DNA of 64,000 nt from Trebonia sp963777905 (GCA_963777905.1 CAVZSM010000015.1:91134-155133), one strand, 5' to 3'; shown: positions 23,881-32,830, counted from the first letter of the stretch. The notes: generated from the letters alone by a model not told the origin. Program-made: numbers and translations.

Positions 23881-25112
23881 CAAGCACCCACGGTCGGCTG
23901 GACGGAGTCCAGCGGGATGTCCGGGTACAACGGCGGCTCCTGGTCCGGCATCAGCGCGGTGGGCCCGTAGATCCAGTCGGTGAAGCTGTAGTCGTCGGTG
24001 TCCCTGGCGCGCAGGATGGCGTTACGCTGCAGCCGCTTGGCCCCGTCGAGGTGCCACAGGTCGCCCCACTTGCGCGCGGTGAGCACCACCCGCCGGCAGT
24101 GCTCGGCGCGCACCGCCTGATACGCGGCCAGCGCGGCGTCCCAGTCGGCCCCCCTGGCGACGTGCTGGCCGAGCACCCAGCCGTCCTCGATCGCCATGAT
24201 CGCGCCTTGCGCCATGTACTGCAGCGGCGGATGCGCCGCGTCTCCGAGCAGCGCGACGCGGCCGTGCACCCAGCTGGTGACCGGATCCCGGTCGTACATC
24301 CGCCACCAGCGGTCCCGCCACATCAGCGGGATGCCCTTGCGCACGTTCTCGCAGGCGGCCCCGAAGGCCGCGTCGAGCTCGTCAGGGGTGCCCCAGTCCT
24401 CGCGGCCGTCGCGCGCCCTGGGCGACTGGAACACGGCGACCTGGTTGAGCATCTCCCCGCCGCGCAGCGGATACTGCACGAAGTGGCAGCGCGGCCCGAT
24501 GTAGACGACGACATCGGTCCGCGCGATCCCGTTGCCGAGGACCTGGTCGATCGGCAGCGCGGCCCGGTAGGCGACGTAGGCGGAGTTGACCGTGGCGTCG
24601 CCGATGAGCTGCTGCCGCGCCACCGAGTGCAGGCCGTCAGCGGCGATGACCACGTCCGCGTCCTGGCTGCTGCCGTCCGCGAGGACGACCCGGGCGCCGG
24701 CGGGTGTGTTCTCGTAGGACGTCACGAGCTGGCTGGTGAGCAGCTCCACGCCTTCCTGGGCGCAGCCGCGCAGGAAGATGCCGTGCAGGTCGCTGCGGTG
24801 GATGACCATGTAAGGGAAGCCGTACCGGCGCCGCAGGCCAGCCAGGTCCAGGCGGGTCAGCTCGCTGCCGTCGAGCGCGTCCCGCATGATGATGCTGTCC
24901 GGCAGCACGCCGAGCGCCGTGGCCTCGGTCAGCAGCCCGTACTCGTGCAGCAGCCTGGTGCAGTTCGGCGCGATCTGGATCCCCGCCCCGACCTCGCCGA
25001 ACTCCCTGGCGCGTTCCAGCACGCGCACCCGCAGGCCCTGGCGGGCCAGCGCGAGGGCGGCGGACAAGCCCCCGATCCCTCCGCCGACGACGATCACGCC
25101 CCGGTTTCTCAT
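23880..25112 (-). CDS. FAD-dependent aromatic hydroxylase (3-hydroxybenzoate 6-monooxygenase-like)
   Basis: About 410 residues. VIVVGGGIGGLSAALALARQG binds the FAD ADP part; DVVIAADGLHSVARQ is the DG motif; ALLGDAAHPPLQYMAQGAIMAIED is the GD motif of class A flavin monooxygenases. ATG 25112 overlaps the upstream stop (ATGA). The neighbouring gentisate dioxygenase and maleylpyruvate isomerase point to 3-hydroxybenzoate 6-hydroxylase, making gentisate; salicylate 5-hydroxylation by a related flavoprotein cannot be excluded. Confidence 0.85.
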   Translation of the reverse strand: MRNRGVIVVGGGIGGLSAALALARQGLRVRVLERAREFGEVGAGIQIAPNCTRLLHEYGLLTEATALGVLPDSIIMRDALDGSELTRLDLAGLRRRYGFPYMVIHRSDLHGIFLRGCAQEGVELLTSQLVTSYENTPAGARVVLADGSSQDADVVIAADGLHSVARQQLIGDATVNSAYVAYRAALPIDQVLGNGIARTDVVVYIGPRCHFVQYPLRGGEMLNQVAVFQSPRARDGREDWGTPDELDAAFGAACENVRKGIPLMWRDRWWRMYDRDPVTSWVHGRVALLGDAAHPPLQYMAQGAIMAIEDGWVLGQHVARGADWDAALAAYQAVRAEHCRRVVLTARKWGDLWHLDGAKRLQRNAILRARDTDDYSFTDWIYGPTALMPDQEPPLYPDIPLDSVQPTVGA

Positions 25113-25816
25113 AGCCACGGCCCCAGGATGGGCGGGGGCTCCCCGCCGGCGGTGGTGAGCTTGTGCGCGCGCCCGGTCAGGTACGCGGTGATCTCGGCCA
25201 GCGGGCCGGACAGCACGATTGGCTCACTGTCGCCCGACAGCTCCCAGCGCCCGCCCGTGTCAAGAGCCTCGAAGACCAGCGCCGGGCCCGGCGCGCTGCG
25301 GCGTTTCGCGATCACGTCATCGCACAGCGCGGCGCAGAAGCCGGCGGGCAGCTCCGCGAAAGAAAGCCCGGTCGCCAGGTCCACGGCGTGCACGTACATC
25401 TCGCGCGCTCGCAGCCATGGCACCTCGGTCGCGGGCACCGTCCGGCCCTGGGCGGTCAGCACCGGTGCCTGCCATTGCCCGGCGCTCAGCTTCGTCATCG
25501 CGTCGTCCAGCGCCTGCGCCGCCGCGCGCAGCCACGCGCCGAGCTCAGCGTCAGGCAGCAGCGCACCGCGCTCGATGCCGGCGGCCCGGTCGCCTGGCGA
25601 GGAGTACATCGGCGTCGGCTCTCCGGTGGCGGCCCAGTGCACGAGGTTGCCCAGCGCCTCGGCGTTCGCCGCGACGTGCGCGAGCAGGTGCCTGCGCGTC
25701 CAGCCGGGCAGCGCGCTCGGCGCGCCGAGCGCCGCCTCGTCGAGGTCCGCCTCCGCGAGGAAGAGCGTCGTTCCGTCCCGCGTCCATCGGCGCGCATCGG
25801 TGAGATCGGCGGCCAT
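25109..25816 (-). CDS. Mycothiol-dependent maleylpyruvate isomerase family enzyme
   Basis: 235 residues. The DinB/MDMPI N-terminal domain has LPGWTRRHLLAHVAANAEALGNLVHWA; metal ligands are expected at this His, a central Glu and the His of REMYVHAVDLATG. A C-terminal SCP2-like domain (GRWELSGDSEPIVLSGPLAEITAYLTGR) completes the family architecture. It would isomerise maleylpyruvate to fumarylpyruvate using mycothiol, the thiol of actinomycetes. Start and stop overlap both neighbours (TGATG and ATGA), so all three catabolic genes are one unit. Confidence 0.85.
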   Translation of the reverse strand: MAADLTDARRWTRDGTTLFLAEADLDEAALGAPSALPGWTRRHLLAHVAANAEALGNLVHWAATGEPTPMYSSPGDRAAGIERGALLPDAELGAWLRAAAQALDDAMTKLSAGQWQAPVLTAQGRTVPATEVPWLRAREMYVHAVDLATGLSFAELPAGFCAALCDDVIAKRRSAPGPALVFEALDTGGRWELSGDSEPIVLSGPLAEITAYLTGRAHKLTTAGGEPPPILGPWL

Positions 25817-26916
25817 CAGGGCGTGCTATCCACTGTGTCTTCCACCTGGGCGCGGTTGAGCTGGAGGGCTTCGAAGACCGGCGCGTCACTGAACCGGAAC
25901 AAGTCGAGGGCGCCGGAACCGGAATCGCTGGCGCCCGCTTCCGAACGCGCCGCGAACGCCTGCCACGACGGCACCACGAACAGGTCGCCCCGCGTCACGG
26001 CCCACGACCTGTCCCCGACGGTGACCGTACCCGAGCCGTCGAAGACCAGGTAGACCGACGATCCCGTCTCGCGGACCGGCGCGGTCTGCGCCCCCCGCGC
26101 GATCCGGTGCATCTCGGCGCGGATGGTCGGCAGCACGTCGGCGCCGGTGGCGGGGCTGGTGAACCGGACGGCCGCGTGCCCGGGCTCGACCGTGCCGCCG
26201 TGGCCCTCGGCCTCGAGAGCGAGCTGGTCGGCCAGCGCCCGGTCGGTGTGCTCCCACCGGTACGCCAGCAACGGCGAGCCGGGCGAGCCCGGCTGCGCGC
26301 GGGCCGCCACGGGCCGCAGCCCCGGGTGCCCCCAGAGGCGCTCCGCGCGGGACCGGTCGGGCGTGCTCCGCTCGGCCTCGCTGACCTGGTCCCGTCCCGG
26401 CTCGAAGAACTGCGTCTCGGTCAGGTACTGGAACGGGATGTCCAGCCCGTCGAGCCACGCCATCGGCTCGGCCGTCGCGTTGTGATGGGCGTGCCAGTTC
26501 CAGCCCGCCTGCGGCAGGAAGTCGCCGCGCCGCATCGCCACCGGGTCGCCGTTGACCACGGTCCACACGCCTTCGCCCTCGACCACGAACCGGAACGCGT
26601 GCTGGGTGTGCCGGTGCTCGGGGGCGTCTTCGCCGGGCATCAGGTACTGGATCGCGGCCCACAGCGTCGGCGTCGCGAACGGCCTGCCGCCGAGCCCCGG
26701 GTTGGCCAGCGCGATCGCGCGGCGCTCCCCGCCGCGGCCGACGGGGACGAGCTCGCCGGCCTGCGCGGCCAGCACCCGCAGCTGTTCCCACCGCCACAGG
26801 TGGGGGACGGCCGCCGACCGGGGGCTGACGGGCATCAGGTCGCCGATCTCGGTCCACAGCGGCACGAGCTGTTCCTTCTCGAACCCGCGGTACAGCTCCT
26901 CGAGCGTGGTGATCAT
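25816..26916 (-). CDS. Gentisate 1,2-dioxygenase
   Basis: About 366 residues with two cupin domains. The Fe(II) site in cupin 1 is HRHTQHAFRFVVEGEG (His-X-His pattern), followed by GDFLPQAGWNWHAHHN. Cupin 2 contains SVYLVFDGSGTVTVGD and GDLFVVPSW. The N-terminal LEELYRGFEKEQLVPLWTEIGDLMP is typical of gentisate dioxygenases. The ATG at 26916 is preferred; another ATG at 26928 adds four residues. It opens gentisate to maleylpyruvate and is first in the operon, divergent from the IclR gene. Confidence 0.9.
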   Translation of the reverse strand: MITTLEELYRGFEKEQLVPLWTEIGDLMPVSPRSAAVPHLWRWEQLRVLAAQAGELVPVGRGGERRAIALANPGLGGRPFATPTLWAAIQYLMPGEDAPEHRHTQHAFRFVVEGEGVWTVVNGDPVAMRRGDFLPQAGWNWHAHHNATAEPMAWLDGLDIPFQYLTETQFFEPGRDQVSEAERSTPDRSRAERLWGHPGLRPVAARAQPGSPGSPLLAYRWEHTDRALADQLALEAEGHGGTVEPGHAAVRFTSPATGADVLPTIRAEMHRIARGAQTAPVRETGSSVYLVFDGSGTVTVGDRSWAVTRGDLFVVPSWQAFAARSEAGASDSGSGALDLFRFSDAPVFEALQLNRAQVEDTVDSTP

Positions 26917-26957
26917 GATGCCTAGCATGACTGGCGTCTACGATGAAGACGACGAAA

Positions 26958-26972
26958 TTCTGGACAGCAGAA
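26958..26972. promoter_or_regulatory. IclR-type operator in the gentisate/iclR divergent promoter
   Basis: TTCTG-GACAG-CAGAA is a 15-bp inverted repeat with 5-bp arms, in the 69-bp gap between the divergent gentisate dioxygenase and IclR genes. Size and position fit IclR-family operators. Binding by the adjacent regulator is inferred. Confidence 0.5.
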
Positions 26973-26985
26973 CTACCAAGGTGCC

Positions 26986-27771
26986 ATGCCGGACAAGCCG
27001 CTCAAGACGCCGCCGCCGTACGCCATCGCCAGCGTCGACCACGCCCTGCGCCTGGCGGCCATGCTGCAGCTCGAAGGCGGGCTGACCGTGTCCGAGGTGG
27101 CCTGGCTCGGGGTGGCCAGGTCGACCGCGCACCGGCTGCTGGCCATGCTCGTCTACCGGGATTTCGCGGTCCAGGACGAGAACCGGCTGTACCGGGCCGG
27201 CCCCGTGCTCGAGCTCGCGGCGCACTCCCAGTCGCGGGTGTCGTCGCTGCGGGCAGCAGCGCTTCCGCACCTGGTGAGGCTGGCCGACCTGCTCGACGAA
27301 ACCGTGAACCTGGCCATTCGCACCGGCGACACCACGCGGTTCATCGCCAGCGTCGAATGCCGCCAGGCCCTGCGCGTCGGCTCACGGGAGGGCATGGTCT
27401 TCCCGGCGCACCGAACGACGGCGGGACTGCTGCTCCTCGCGGAGCTTCCCGAACCAGAGCTGGACGAGATCTACGCCGCGCACCGGTACGCCGGCCGCCC
27501 CGGCGAACGCCCGGACCTGACACGGCTGCGCGCCGAGCTCGCGCGCATCCGCCGCAAGAGGTTCGCCGTCAACAGGGAACGCTCGGAACGCGGCCTCGTC
27601 GCCGTCGGCGTGCTCGTCCATGGCGCGGACGGCGCCCCTCAGGCCGGCCTGTCAGTCTCCATGCCCAGCGTCCGCTACCAGCCAGCCCAGCTCGAGTCCC
27701 TGGTAACAACCCTCACCGCCGCGGCCCGCCGCCTGGAGACCACCCCGCAACGACGGCATAAGACGGCATAA
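26986..27771 (+). CDS. IclR-family transcriptional regulator of gentisate catabolism
   Basis: 261 residues. The N-terminal winged helix-turn-helix is recognisable (DHALRLAAMLQLEGGLTVSEVAWLGVARSTAHRLLAML), though shorter and more divergent than usual at helix 2. The IclR effector domain follows (DETVNLAIRTGDTTRFIASVEC, HRTTAGLLLLAELPEPEL, AVNRERSERGLVAVGVLVHG). It is divergent from the gentisate genes and probably controls them with an aromatic acid or pathway intermediate as ligand. Its last 120 bp overlap the convergent VOC gene. Confidence 0.87.
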   Translation: MPDKPLKTPPPYAIASVDHALRLAAMLQLEGGLTVSEVAWLGVARSTAHRLLAMLVYRDFAVQDENRLYRAGPVLELAAHSQSRVSSLRAAALPHLVRLADLLDETVNLAIRTGDTTRFIASVECRQALRVGSREGMVFPAHRTTAGLLLLAELPEPELDEIYAAHRYAGRPGERPDLTRLRAELARIRRKRFAVNRERSERGLVAVGVLVHGADGAPQAGLSVSMPSVRYQPAQLESLVTTLTAAARRLETTPQRRHKTA

Positions 27772-28125
27772 CTCGCTGGGCTGCCACAGCTCGACCCGAT
27801 TGCCCTCAGGATCAGTGACCCAGCCGAACCGGCCGACACCCGCCATGTCCTGAGTCTCCCCGGCCACGTCCGCTCCCTTGGCGCGCAGTTGCGCGATCAT
27901 CGCATCCAGGTCGCGGACACGGAAGTTGAGCATCGTCTGCTGGGCGCGGGAGCCGAAGTACTCGGTCCCGGACTCGAAGGTCGCGAACACCGTAACCCCG
28001 GCTTCCTGATGCCACAGGCCGTTCTCATCGGCGTCCAGACCCAGGCAGTCGCGATACCACGCCCCCAGGGCCACCGGGTCGGCGGCCCGCATGAAGTATC
28101 CGCCAACTCCAAGCACACGTTCCAT
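27652..28125 (-). CDS. VOC-family (glyoxalase/bleomycin-resistance-like) protein with extended C-terminus
   Basis: 157 residues. Residues 1-~118 form a normal VOC fold: VLGVGGYFMRAADPVALGAWYRDCLGLD, TMLNFRVRDLDAMIAQLRAKGADV and WVTDPEGNRVELWQP, ending with the metal-ligand Glu. The remaining ~39 residues (from SELCRLMPSLRGG on) are unlike the family and are read antisense to the end of the IclR gene. The original stop was probably lost, or the tail is tolerated. Substrate unknown. Confidence 0.75.
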   Translation of the reverse strand: MERVLGVGGYFMRAADPVALGAWYRDCLGLDADENGLWHQEAGVTVFATFESGTEYFGSRAQQTMLNFRVRDLDAMIAQLRAKGADVAGETQDMAGVGRFGWVTDPEGNRVELWQPSELCRLMPSLRGGLQAAGRGGEGCYQGLELGWLVADAGHGD

Positions 28126-28161
28126 GCCGCCATCTTGCCAGGGCCAAGGGCTGCCCTCGGC

Positions 28162-31100
28162 CTAGGCCGCGTACTCGGTCTCCCCGACGAACGCGTCCCA
28201 CAGCCCGGCGTACAAGCCGCCGCGCTCGAGCAGCTCCTCGTGCGACCCGATCTCGGCGACCCGCCCGTGGTCGAGGACCACGATCCGGTCCGCGCGCGCC
28301 GCGGTGGTCAGCCGGTGCGCCACCACGATCGTGGTCCGCGAGGCCGCCAGCGACCGCGTCGCCCGCGTGACCGCGGCCTCGGACGCCAGGTCCAGCGCCG
28401 CCGTGGCCTCGTCGAGCAGCAGGATGTCGGGATCGGCCAGTTCCGCCCGCGCCAGCGCGATGAGCTGCCGCTGCCCGGCCGACAGGCTCCGCCCGCGCTC
28501 ACCCACCTGCTGCGAGTACCCGTCAGGCAGCCGGATGATCATCTCGTGCGCGCCCACGGCCCGCGCCGCCGCCTCGATCTCCGCGTCGGAGGCAGACGGC
28601 CGCGCGTACGCGATCGCCTCCGCGACCGTGCCGCTGAACAGGTACGCCTCCTGCGGCACCACGCCCAGCCGGTGCCTGAACTCGGTGAGGTCGTAGTCCC
28701 GCACGTCGACCCCGTCCACGAGCACCGACCCGGACGTGACGTCGTAGAACCGCGCGATCAGCTTGACGACGGTGGACTTGCCGGCGCCGGTCTGCCCCAC
28801 CAGGGCGACGGTCTCGCCCGGCGTTACCGTGAACGACACCCCGGCGATCGCCTCGCCGACCTTCGACGGCGCCTCGGCAGCGTCGGCAGCATAAGAAGGA
28901 CCCGACAGCGACGGCCCGGCCCCGTAGCTGAACCGCACGTCGCGCAGCTCGATCAAGCCGTCGAGCCCGGCCGCGGGCACCGGCACCGGCGACTTCGGCT
29001 CAGGCACCGAGGTCCGCAGCCGCATCAGGTCCTTGATCCGCGACACGCCGACCGCCGCCTGCTGGTATCCGTCGAACACCTGGGACAGCTGCTGGATCGG
29101 CGAGAACACCATGTCGATGTAGAGCAGGTACGCGATCAGCGCGCCGACGCTCAGCGCGCCGGAGTGCACCTGCCCCACCGCGACCACGAGGACCAGAGCG
29201 GACGCCACGGTGGACAGCGTCTGCACGAACGGGAAGTACAGCGCGATGTACCGCTGCGCCCGCAGCCGGGACTCCCGGTAGGCGAACGAGCGGCCGGCGA
29301 ACCGCGCCCGGTTCTCGCCCTCCCGCCGGAACGCCTGGGTGACCCGCAGCCCCGCCACGTTCTCCGCCAGGTCGGCGTTGACCACGCTGACCCGCTCCCG
29401 CGCCTCGGTGTAGGCCTGCGACGACTTCATCCTGAACACCACGGTCGCCGCGATCAGGAACGGCATGATCGCCAGCACGAGCAACCCCAGCCGCACGTTG
29501 ATGATCAGCATCGCGGCGAGCACCCCGACGAACGTGAGCACCGAGCTGATCATCGTGACCAGCCCTGTCTGCAGGAACGTGGACAGCGCGTCCACGTCGG
29601 TCGTCATCCGGGTCATGATCCGTCCGGACAGCTCGCGCTCGTAGAAGTCGAGGCCGAGCCGCTGCAGCTGCGCGAAGATCTTCACCCGCAGCGTGTACAG
29701 CAGCCGCTCGCCGTTCCGCCCGACGACCATCGTCTCGGCGATGTTCACCAGCCAGTCGCCGAACACGATCGCCAGCCCGGCCAGCGCCATCAGCGCGACG
29801 AAGCTGAACGCCTTCGCCTGGACGCCCGAGTCGATCCCGCCGCGCACCAGCGCGGGCAGCGCCAGGTTGGCGGCGGCGTCGAGCCCGTCGAGCACGAGCC
29901 CGGCGATCAGCGCGACCGCGATCGGACGCAGCAGCTTGCGCAGCGTGAAGTGCGTGTCCGCGGCCCGCGCCTGCGCCTCGTCCACGTTCGGCTCGTCCTT
30001 GATCGGCGGCAGTGCCTCGACCTTGGCGAGCAGCTCAGGGCTCGGCGGCACGCTGCCGATCATCCCGTCCATGTGGGTGGCGCGGGCTGCCCCCCTGCGG
30101 GCCGCCCCCGCTCCCCGTCCCGAGTATCCAGAACGGGCCCGTGTCTCCGCCCCAGCCACTTCATGGCCGTTACCAGCGTCCGCCACGGCGCCTGCCACAG
30201 CGCCCGCCGGGGCGGGCAGCTCCCCCGCGTCAGTCCCCTCGGCGTCGTCGCCAGGCCCGGAGATGAGCAGCCGGTACAGTTCCGACCGCTCCTCGAGCTC
30301 CGCCTGGGTGCCGATGTCGGCGAGCCGGCCCTCGGCGGTCATCACCGCGACCCGGTCGGCCAGGTTCAGCGTGGACCTGCGGTGCGCGATCAGCAGCGTG
30401 GTCCGGCCGGCCATCACCCGGTGCAGGGTGGCGTGGATCTCGGCCTCGATGCGCGGGTCGACCGCGGACGTCGCGTCGTCGAGCAGCAGCAGCCGCGGGT
30501 CGGTGATCAGCGCGCGGGCGAGCGCGACGCGCTGCCGCTGCCCGCCGGACAGCGTGAGCCCCTGCTCGCCGATCACCGTGTCGTACCCGTCCGGCAGCTC
30601 GCGGATGAACTCGTCGGCCTCCGCGGCCCGCGCGGCGGCCACGACCTGATCGAACGTCGCGTCCGGCCGCCCGTAGGCGATGTTGGCGCGCACCGAGTCC
30701 GAGAACAGGAAGCTCTCTTCCATCACCATGCCGATGGCGGACCGCAGCGACTGCTGCGTCACGTCGCGCACGTCGTACCCGCCGACCCGCACCGCGCCGC
30801 CGCGGACGTCGTAGAACCGGGGGAGCAGCAGGCTGAGCGTGGACTTGCCGGACCCGGACGGCCCGATGACCGCGACGGTCTCGCCGGCCCTGACCTCAAG
30901 CGACAGCCCGCGCAACACCGGCTGCGACGGCACGTAGCCGAACTGCACGTCGTCGAACGTGATCCCGTTCGCGTCGGCGGGCAGTTCGATCGCGTCCGTC
31001 TTGTCGGTGATCGTCGGCTTGGAGTCGATGACCTCGAAGACCCTGATGACGCTGGCGCGGGCCTCCTGGCCGATCGTCACGAGGCTGGTGAGCACCCGCA

Positions 31101-31992
31101 CCGGGCCGGTGAGCTGCGCCAGGTAGCTGGAGAACGCGAGGAAGGTGCCGAGCGTGACCTGGCCGTGGATCGCCAGCCAGCCGCCCAGCAAGAGCACGCC
31201 GACGAGCCCGAGCGACGGGATCGCGGTGAGCGCGGGGTTGTACCTGGCGGTGAACCGGAGCATCCGCAGCCGGGACCCGTACAGGTCCTCGCTCGCGGCC
31301 TCCATCCGCTCCATCTCCTGCTCTTCCTGGCCGAACCCCTTGACGACGCGGACCCCGCCGATCGCCTCGTCGACGATCCCGGCGACCTCGCCGACCTGCT
31401 GCTGCGCGTGCCAGCTGGCCGGGAACAGCTTCTTGCGCGCCGCCGTGGAGATCAGCCAGAGCGCCGGCGCGACCGCGACCGCCACGAGCGAGAGCAGCGG
31501 CGACAGCGCGATCATGATGACCAGCGAGAAGACGAACAGCATGAGGCTGCCCAGGGTCAGCGGCATCCACTGGATCAGGCCCTGCACCATGTTGAGGTCG
31601 GAGATCGACCGGCCGACGAGCTGGCCGGTGTGGATCTCGTCCTGCCGGGTGCCGTCCAGCCGGGACAGCGAGTCGAACAGCTCGGTCCGCATGGCGTGCT
31701 GCACGTCGAGCGCCATCTTGCCGCCGCGGTACCGCCGCATGTAGATGCCGACGAAGTTGGCCGCCGCGGCGATGAGCAGCCCGATCGCCAGCGGCCACAC
31801 CGACTCCTTGTCCGTGACGATCACGTTGTCGATGACCCCCCGCTGCAGCAGCGGAATCGTCAGCGTCGCCGCGACATAAAGCACCGATCCCGCCAGCGCG
31901 ATAACAACGTCCCGCCGGAACCGCCAGCAGTAGCCGGCCAGCCTCCTGATCCAGCGAGCCTCATTGCTCTGCTGGCTGCTGTTGCCTTTCAT
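28162..31992 (-). CDS. Fused four-domain ABC exporter (TMD-NBD-TMD-NBD)
   Basis: About 1276 residues in one chain, equal to two half-exporters. Half 1: six-helix domain (~1-320), Walker A GPSGSGKSTLSLL, signature LSGGQRQRVALARAL, Walker B LLLLDDATSAVD (noncanonical Asp for the catalytic Glu). Half 2: second TMD (~670-960), Walker A GQTGAGKSTVVKL, signature LSAGQRQLIALARAEL, Walker B ILLLDEATAALD. The noncanonical site in half 1 and canonical Glu in half 2 are like heterodimeric exporters. The linker (~580-630) is Ala/Gly/Arg-rich and contains a dispersed GAACGGGCCCGT element. Start ATG 31992 is immediately preceded by GGGGGAGG; ATG 32058 is an alternative. Likely drug or lipid export. Confidence 0.88.
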   Translation of the reverse strand: MKGNSSQQSNEARWIRRLAGYCWRFRRDVVIALAGSVLYVAATLTIPLLQRGVIDNVIVTDKESVWPLAIGLLIAAAANFVGIYMRRYRGGKMALDVQHAMRTELFDSLSRLDGTRQDEIHTGQLVGRSISDLNMVQGLIQWMPLTLGSLMLFVFSLVIMIALSPLLSLVAVAVAPALWLISTAARKKLFPASWHAQQQVGEVAGIVDEAIGGVRVVKGFGQEEQEMERMEAASEDLYGSRLRMLRFTARYNPALTAIPSLGLVGVLLLGGWLAIHGQVTLGTFLAFSSYLAQLTGPVRVLTSLVTIGQEARASVIRVFEVIDSKPTITDKTDAIELPADANGITFDDVQFGYVPSQPVLRGLSLEVRAGETVAVIGPSGSGKSTLSLLLPRFYDVRGGAVRVGGYDVRDVTQQSLRSAIGMVMEESFLFSDSVRANIAYGRPDATFDQVVAAARAAEADEFIRELPDGYDTVIGEQGLTLSGGQRQRVALARALITDPRLLLLDDATSAVDPRIEAEIHATLHRVMAGRTTLLIAHRRSTLNLADRVAVMTAEGRLADIGTQAELEERSELYRLLISGPGDDAEGTDAGELPAPAGAVAGAVADAGNGHEVAGAETRARSGYSGRGAGAARRGAARATHMDGMIGSVPPSPELLAKVEALPPIKDEPNVDEAQARAADTHFTLRKLLRPIAVALIAGLVLDGLDAAANLALPALVRGGIDSGVQAKAFSFVALMALAGLAIVFGDWLVNIAETMVVGRNGERLLYTLRVKIFAQLQRLGLDFYERELSGRIMTRMTTDVDALSTFLQTGLVTMISSVLTFVGVLAAMLIINVRLGLLVLAIMPFLIAATVVFRMKSSQAYTEARERVSVVNADLAENVAGLRVTQAFRREGENRARFAGRSFAYRESRLRAQRYIALYFPFVQTLSTVASALVLVVAVGQVHSGALSVGALIAYLLYIDMVFSPIQQLSQVFDGYQQAAVGVSRIKDLMRLRTSVPEPKSPVPVPAAGLDGLIELRDVRFSYGAGPSLSGPSYAADAAEAPSKVGEAIAGVSFTVTPGETVALVGQTGAGKSTVVKLIARFYDVTSGSVLVDGVDVRDYDLTEFRHRLGVVPQEAYLFSGTVAEAIAYARPSASDAEIEAAARAVGAHEMIIRLPDGYSQQVGERGRSLSAGQRQLIALARAELADPDILLLDEATAALDLASEAAVTRATRSLAASRTTIVVAHRLTTAARADRIVVLDHGRVAEIGSHEELLERGGLYAGLWDAFVGETEYAA
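30131..30178. repeat. Dispersed GAACGGGCCCGT element, copy B (inside the ABC exporter linker)
   Basis: GAACGGGCCCGTGTCTCCGC at 30131, followed by CCC and a tail with CATGGCC and GTTACC. It matches copy A (20616-20660) over about 45 bp with few differences. Here it is translated, antisense, as part of the low-complexity linker after the first NBD. Confidence 0.65.
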
Positions 31993-32148
31993 CCTCCCCC
32001 GACCGTGTAGAGATGCCCCTTGAACCAAGACTTCCAACAACCATCCACGAATTTTCATTTCCCAAACTAACGACCTAAGCCAATAGACCTATCCCCGCCG
32101 GTGCCCGCGCCCCTGGTGCGGACACGGGCGGGTACGCCGTCCCCACCG

Positions 32149-32532
32149 TCAGCAATCGACCACCACGGCCTTGTTTCCCGCGGCGTCACACAGCACCCGA
32201 AGGTCGTCAGCATCGCTGGTGAGTATCCGGTCCCCAGGCCCAGCGAGTAACGCCACGCTGGCGTCGACCGCGTCCTTCAGACGGGTAGCCCCGACAAGCT
32301 CCCCAGCCCGCAGCCCGTCCTTCCGGATGATCGGCTCGATCGCAATATCACGGAGCACCTTCGCCAGCCTGGCTTGCCGTCCTCGACCGCCACGCCAGAC
32401 CTGCGCGACCGCCATGGCGTTGGTACGCACGGGCACACCGATCCGCTGCGCATCCCGAATCAGTTTGTGCACATCACGGTCGTTTCGTTCGACGGCGACA
32501 AGCGCCCCCGCGTCAAGCACGAGCGCGCTCAT
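32149..32532 (-). CDS. PIN-domain toxin (VapC-like ribonuclease)
   Basis: 127 residues starting at ATG 32532 (SALVLDAGALVAVERND). PIN acidic residues are visible: Asp in VLDAGAL, Glu at the following helix, Asp in GATRLKDAVDASVALLA and Asp in DRILTSDADDLRVLC. VapC toxins cleave tRNA or rRNA when free. The matching antitoxin gene lies 31 bp upstream and is interrupted by a stop codon. A longer frame to 32646 exists but runs through the antitoxin 3' end. Confidence 0.85.
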   Translation of the reverse strand: MSALVLDAGALVAVERNDRDVHKLIRDAQRIGVPVRTNAMAVAQVWRGGRGRQARLAKVLRDIAIEPIIRKDGLRAGELVGATRLKDAVDASVALLAGPGDRILTSDADDLRVLCDAAGNKAVVVDC

Positions 32533-32563
32533 GCCGTTCACCTTCGTCCGCTGGGGGCCATGG

Positions 32564-32830
32564 CTACCCGAGCTTCTCCGCGGCCTCGGCCAGTTCCTCT
32601 TCTGTGAAGGCGCCGTGCTCGGCTTGCTACTCGTCGAGGAACTCACCGAGTCCCTGCATGCGGCGCTCGTGCTCTGCCTCCGCGAGGATCCTGGCGTCCC
32701 GGTCCGCGTTGAGCTTGGCTTCCGCCGCCTGGGCCAGCCACTCGGACAACGGCAGTCCGGCCTCGGCGGCCGCCGCGCTCACGGCTTCCCCCAGCTCGGG
32801 AGCGAATGTGACGCTCAATTCAATCTCCAC
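32564..32830 (-). pseudogene. VapB-like antitoxin gene interrupted by an in-frame amber codon
   Basis: From GTG 32830 the frame encodes VEIELSVTFAPELGEAVSAA, an amphipathic middle and MQGLGEFLDE, then hits TAG at 32629-32627. Directly after it the same frame reads QAEHGAFTEEELAEAAEKLG before a second TAG (32566-32564). That continuation is the usual C-terminal toxin-binding tail of this antitoxin type, where the stop position is normally an aromatic residue. So a single substitution removes about 20 residues. The truncated 67-residue form may be inactive or partly active. A TTG at 32866 is an alternative start. Confidence 0.7.

Noticed and set aside
23850..25859. 669-codon plus-strand open frame
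   Set aside because: Antisense to the gentisate genes, whose products have full catalytic motifs.
27889..32010. 1373-codon plus-strand open frame
   Set aside because: It is antisense to the ABC exporter and VOC genes, extremely rich in Arg/His/Asp, with no domain. High-GC shadow frame.
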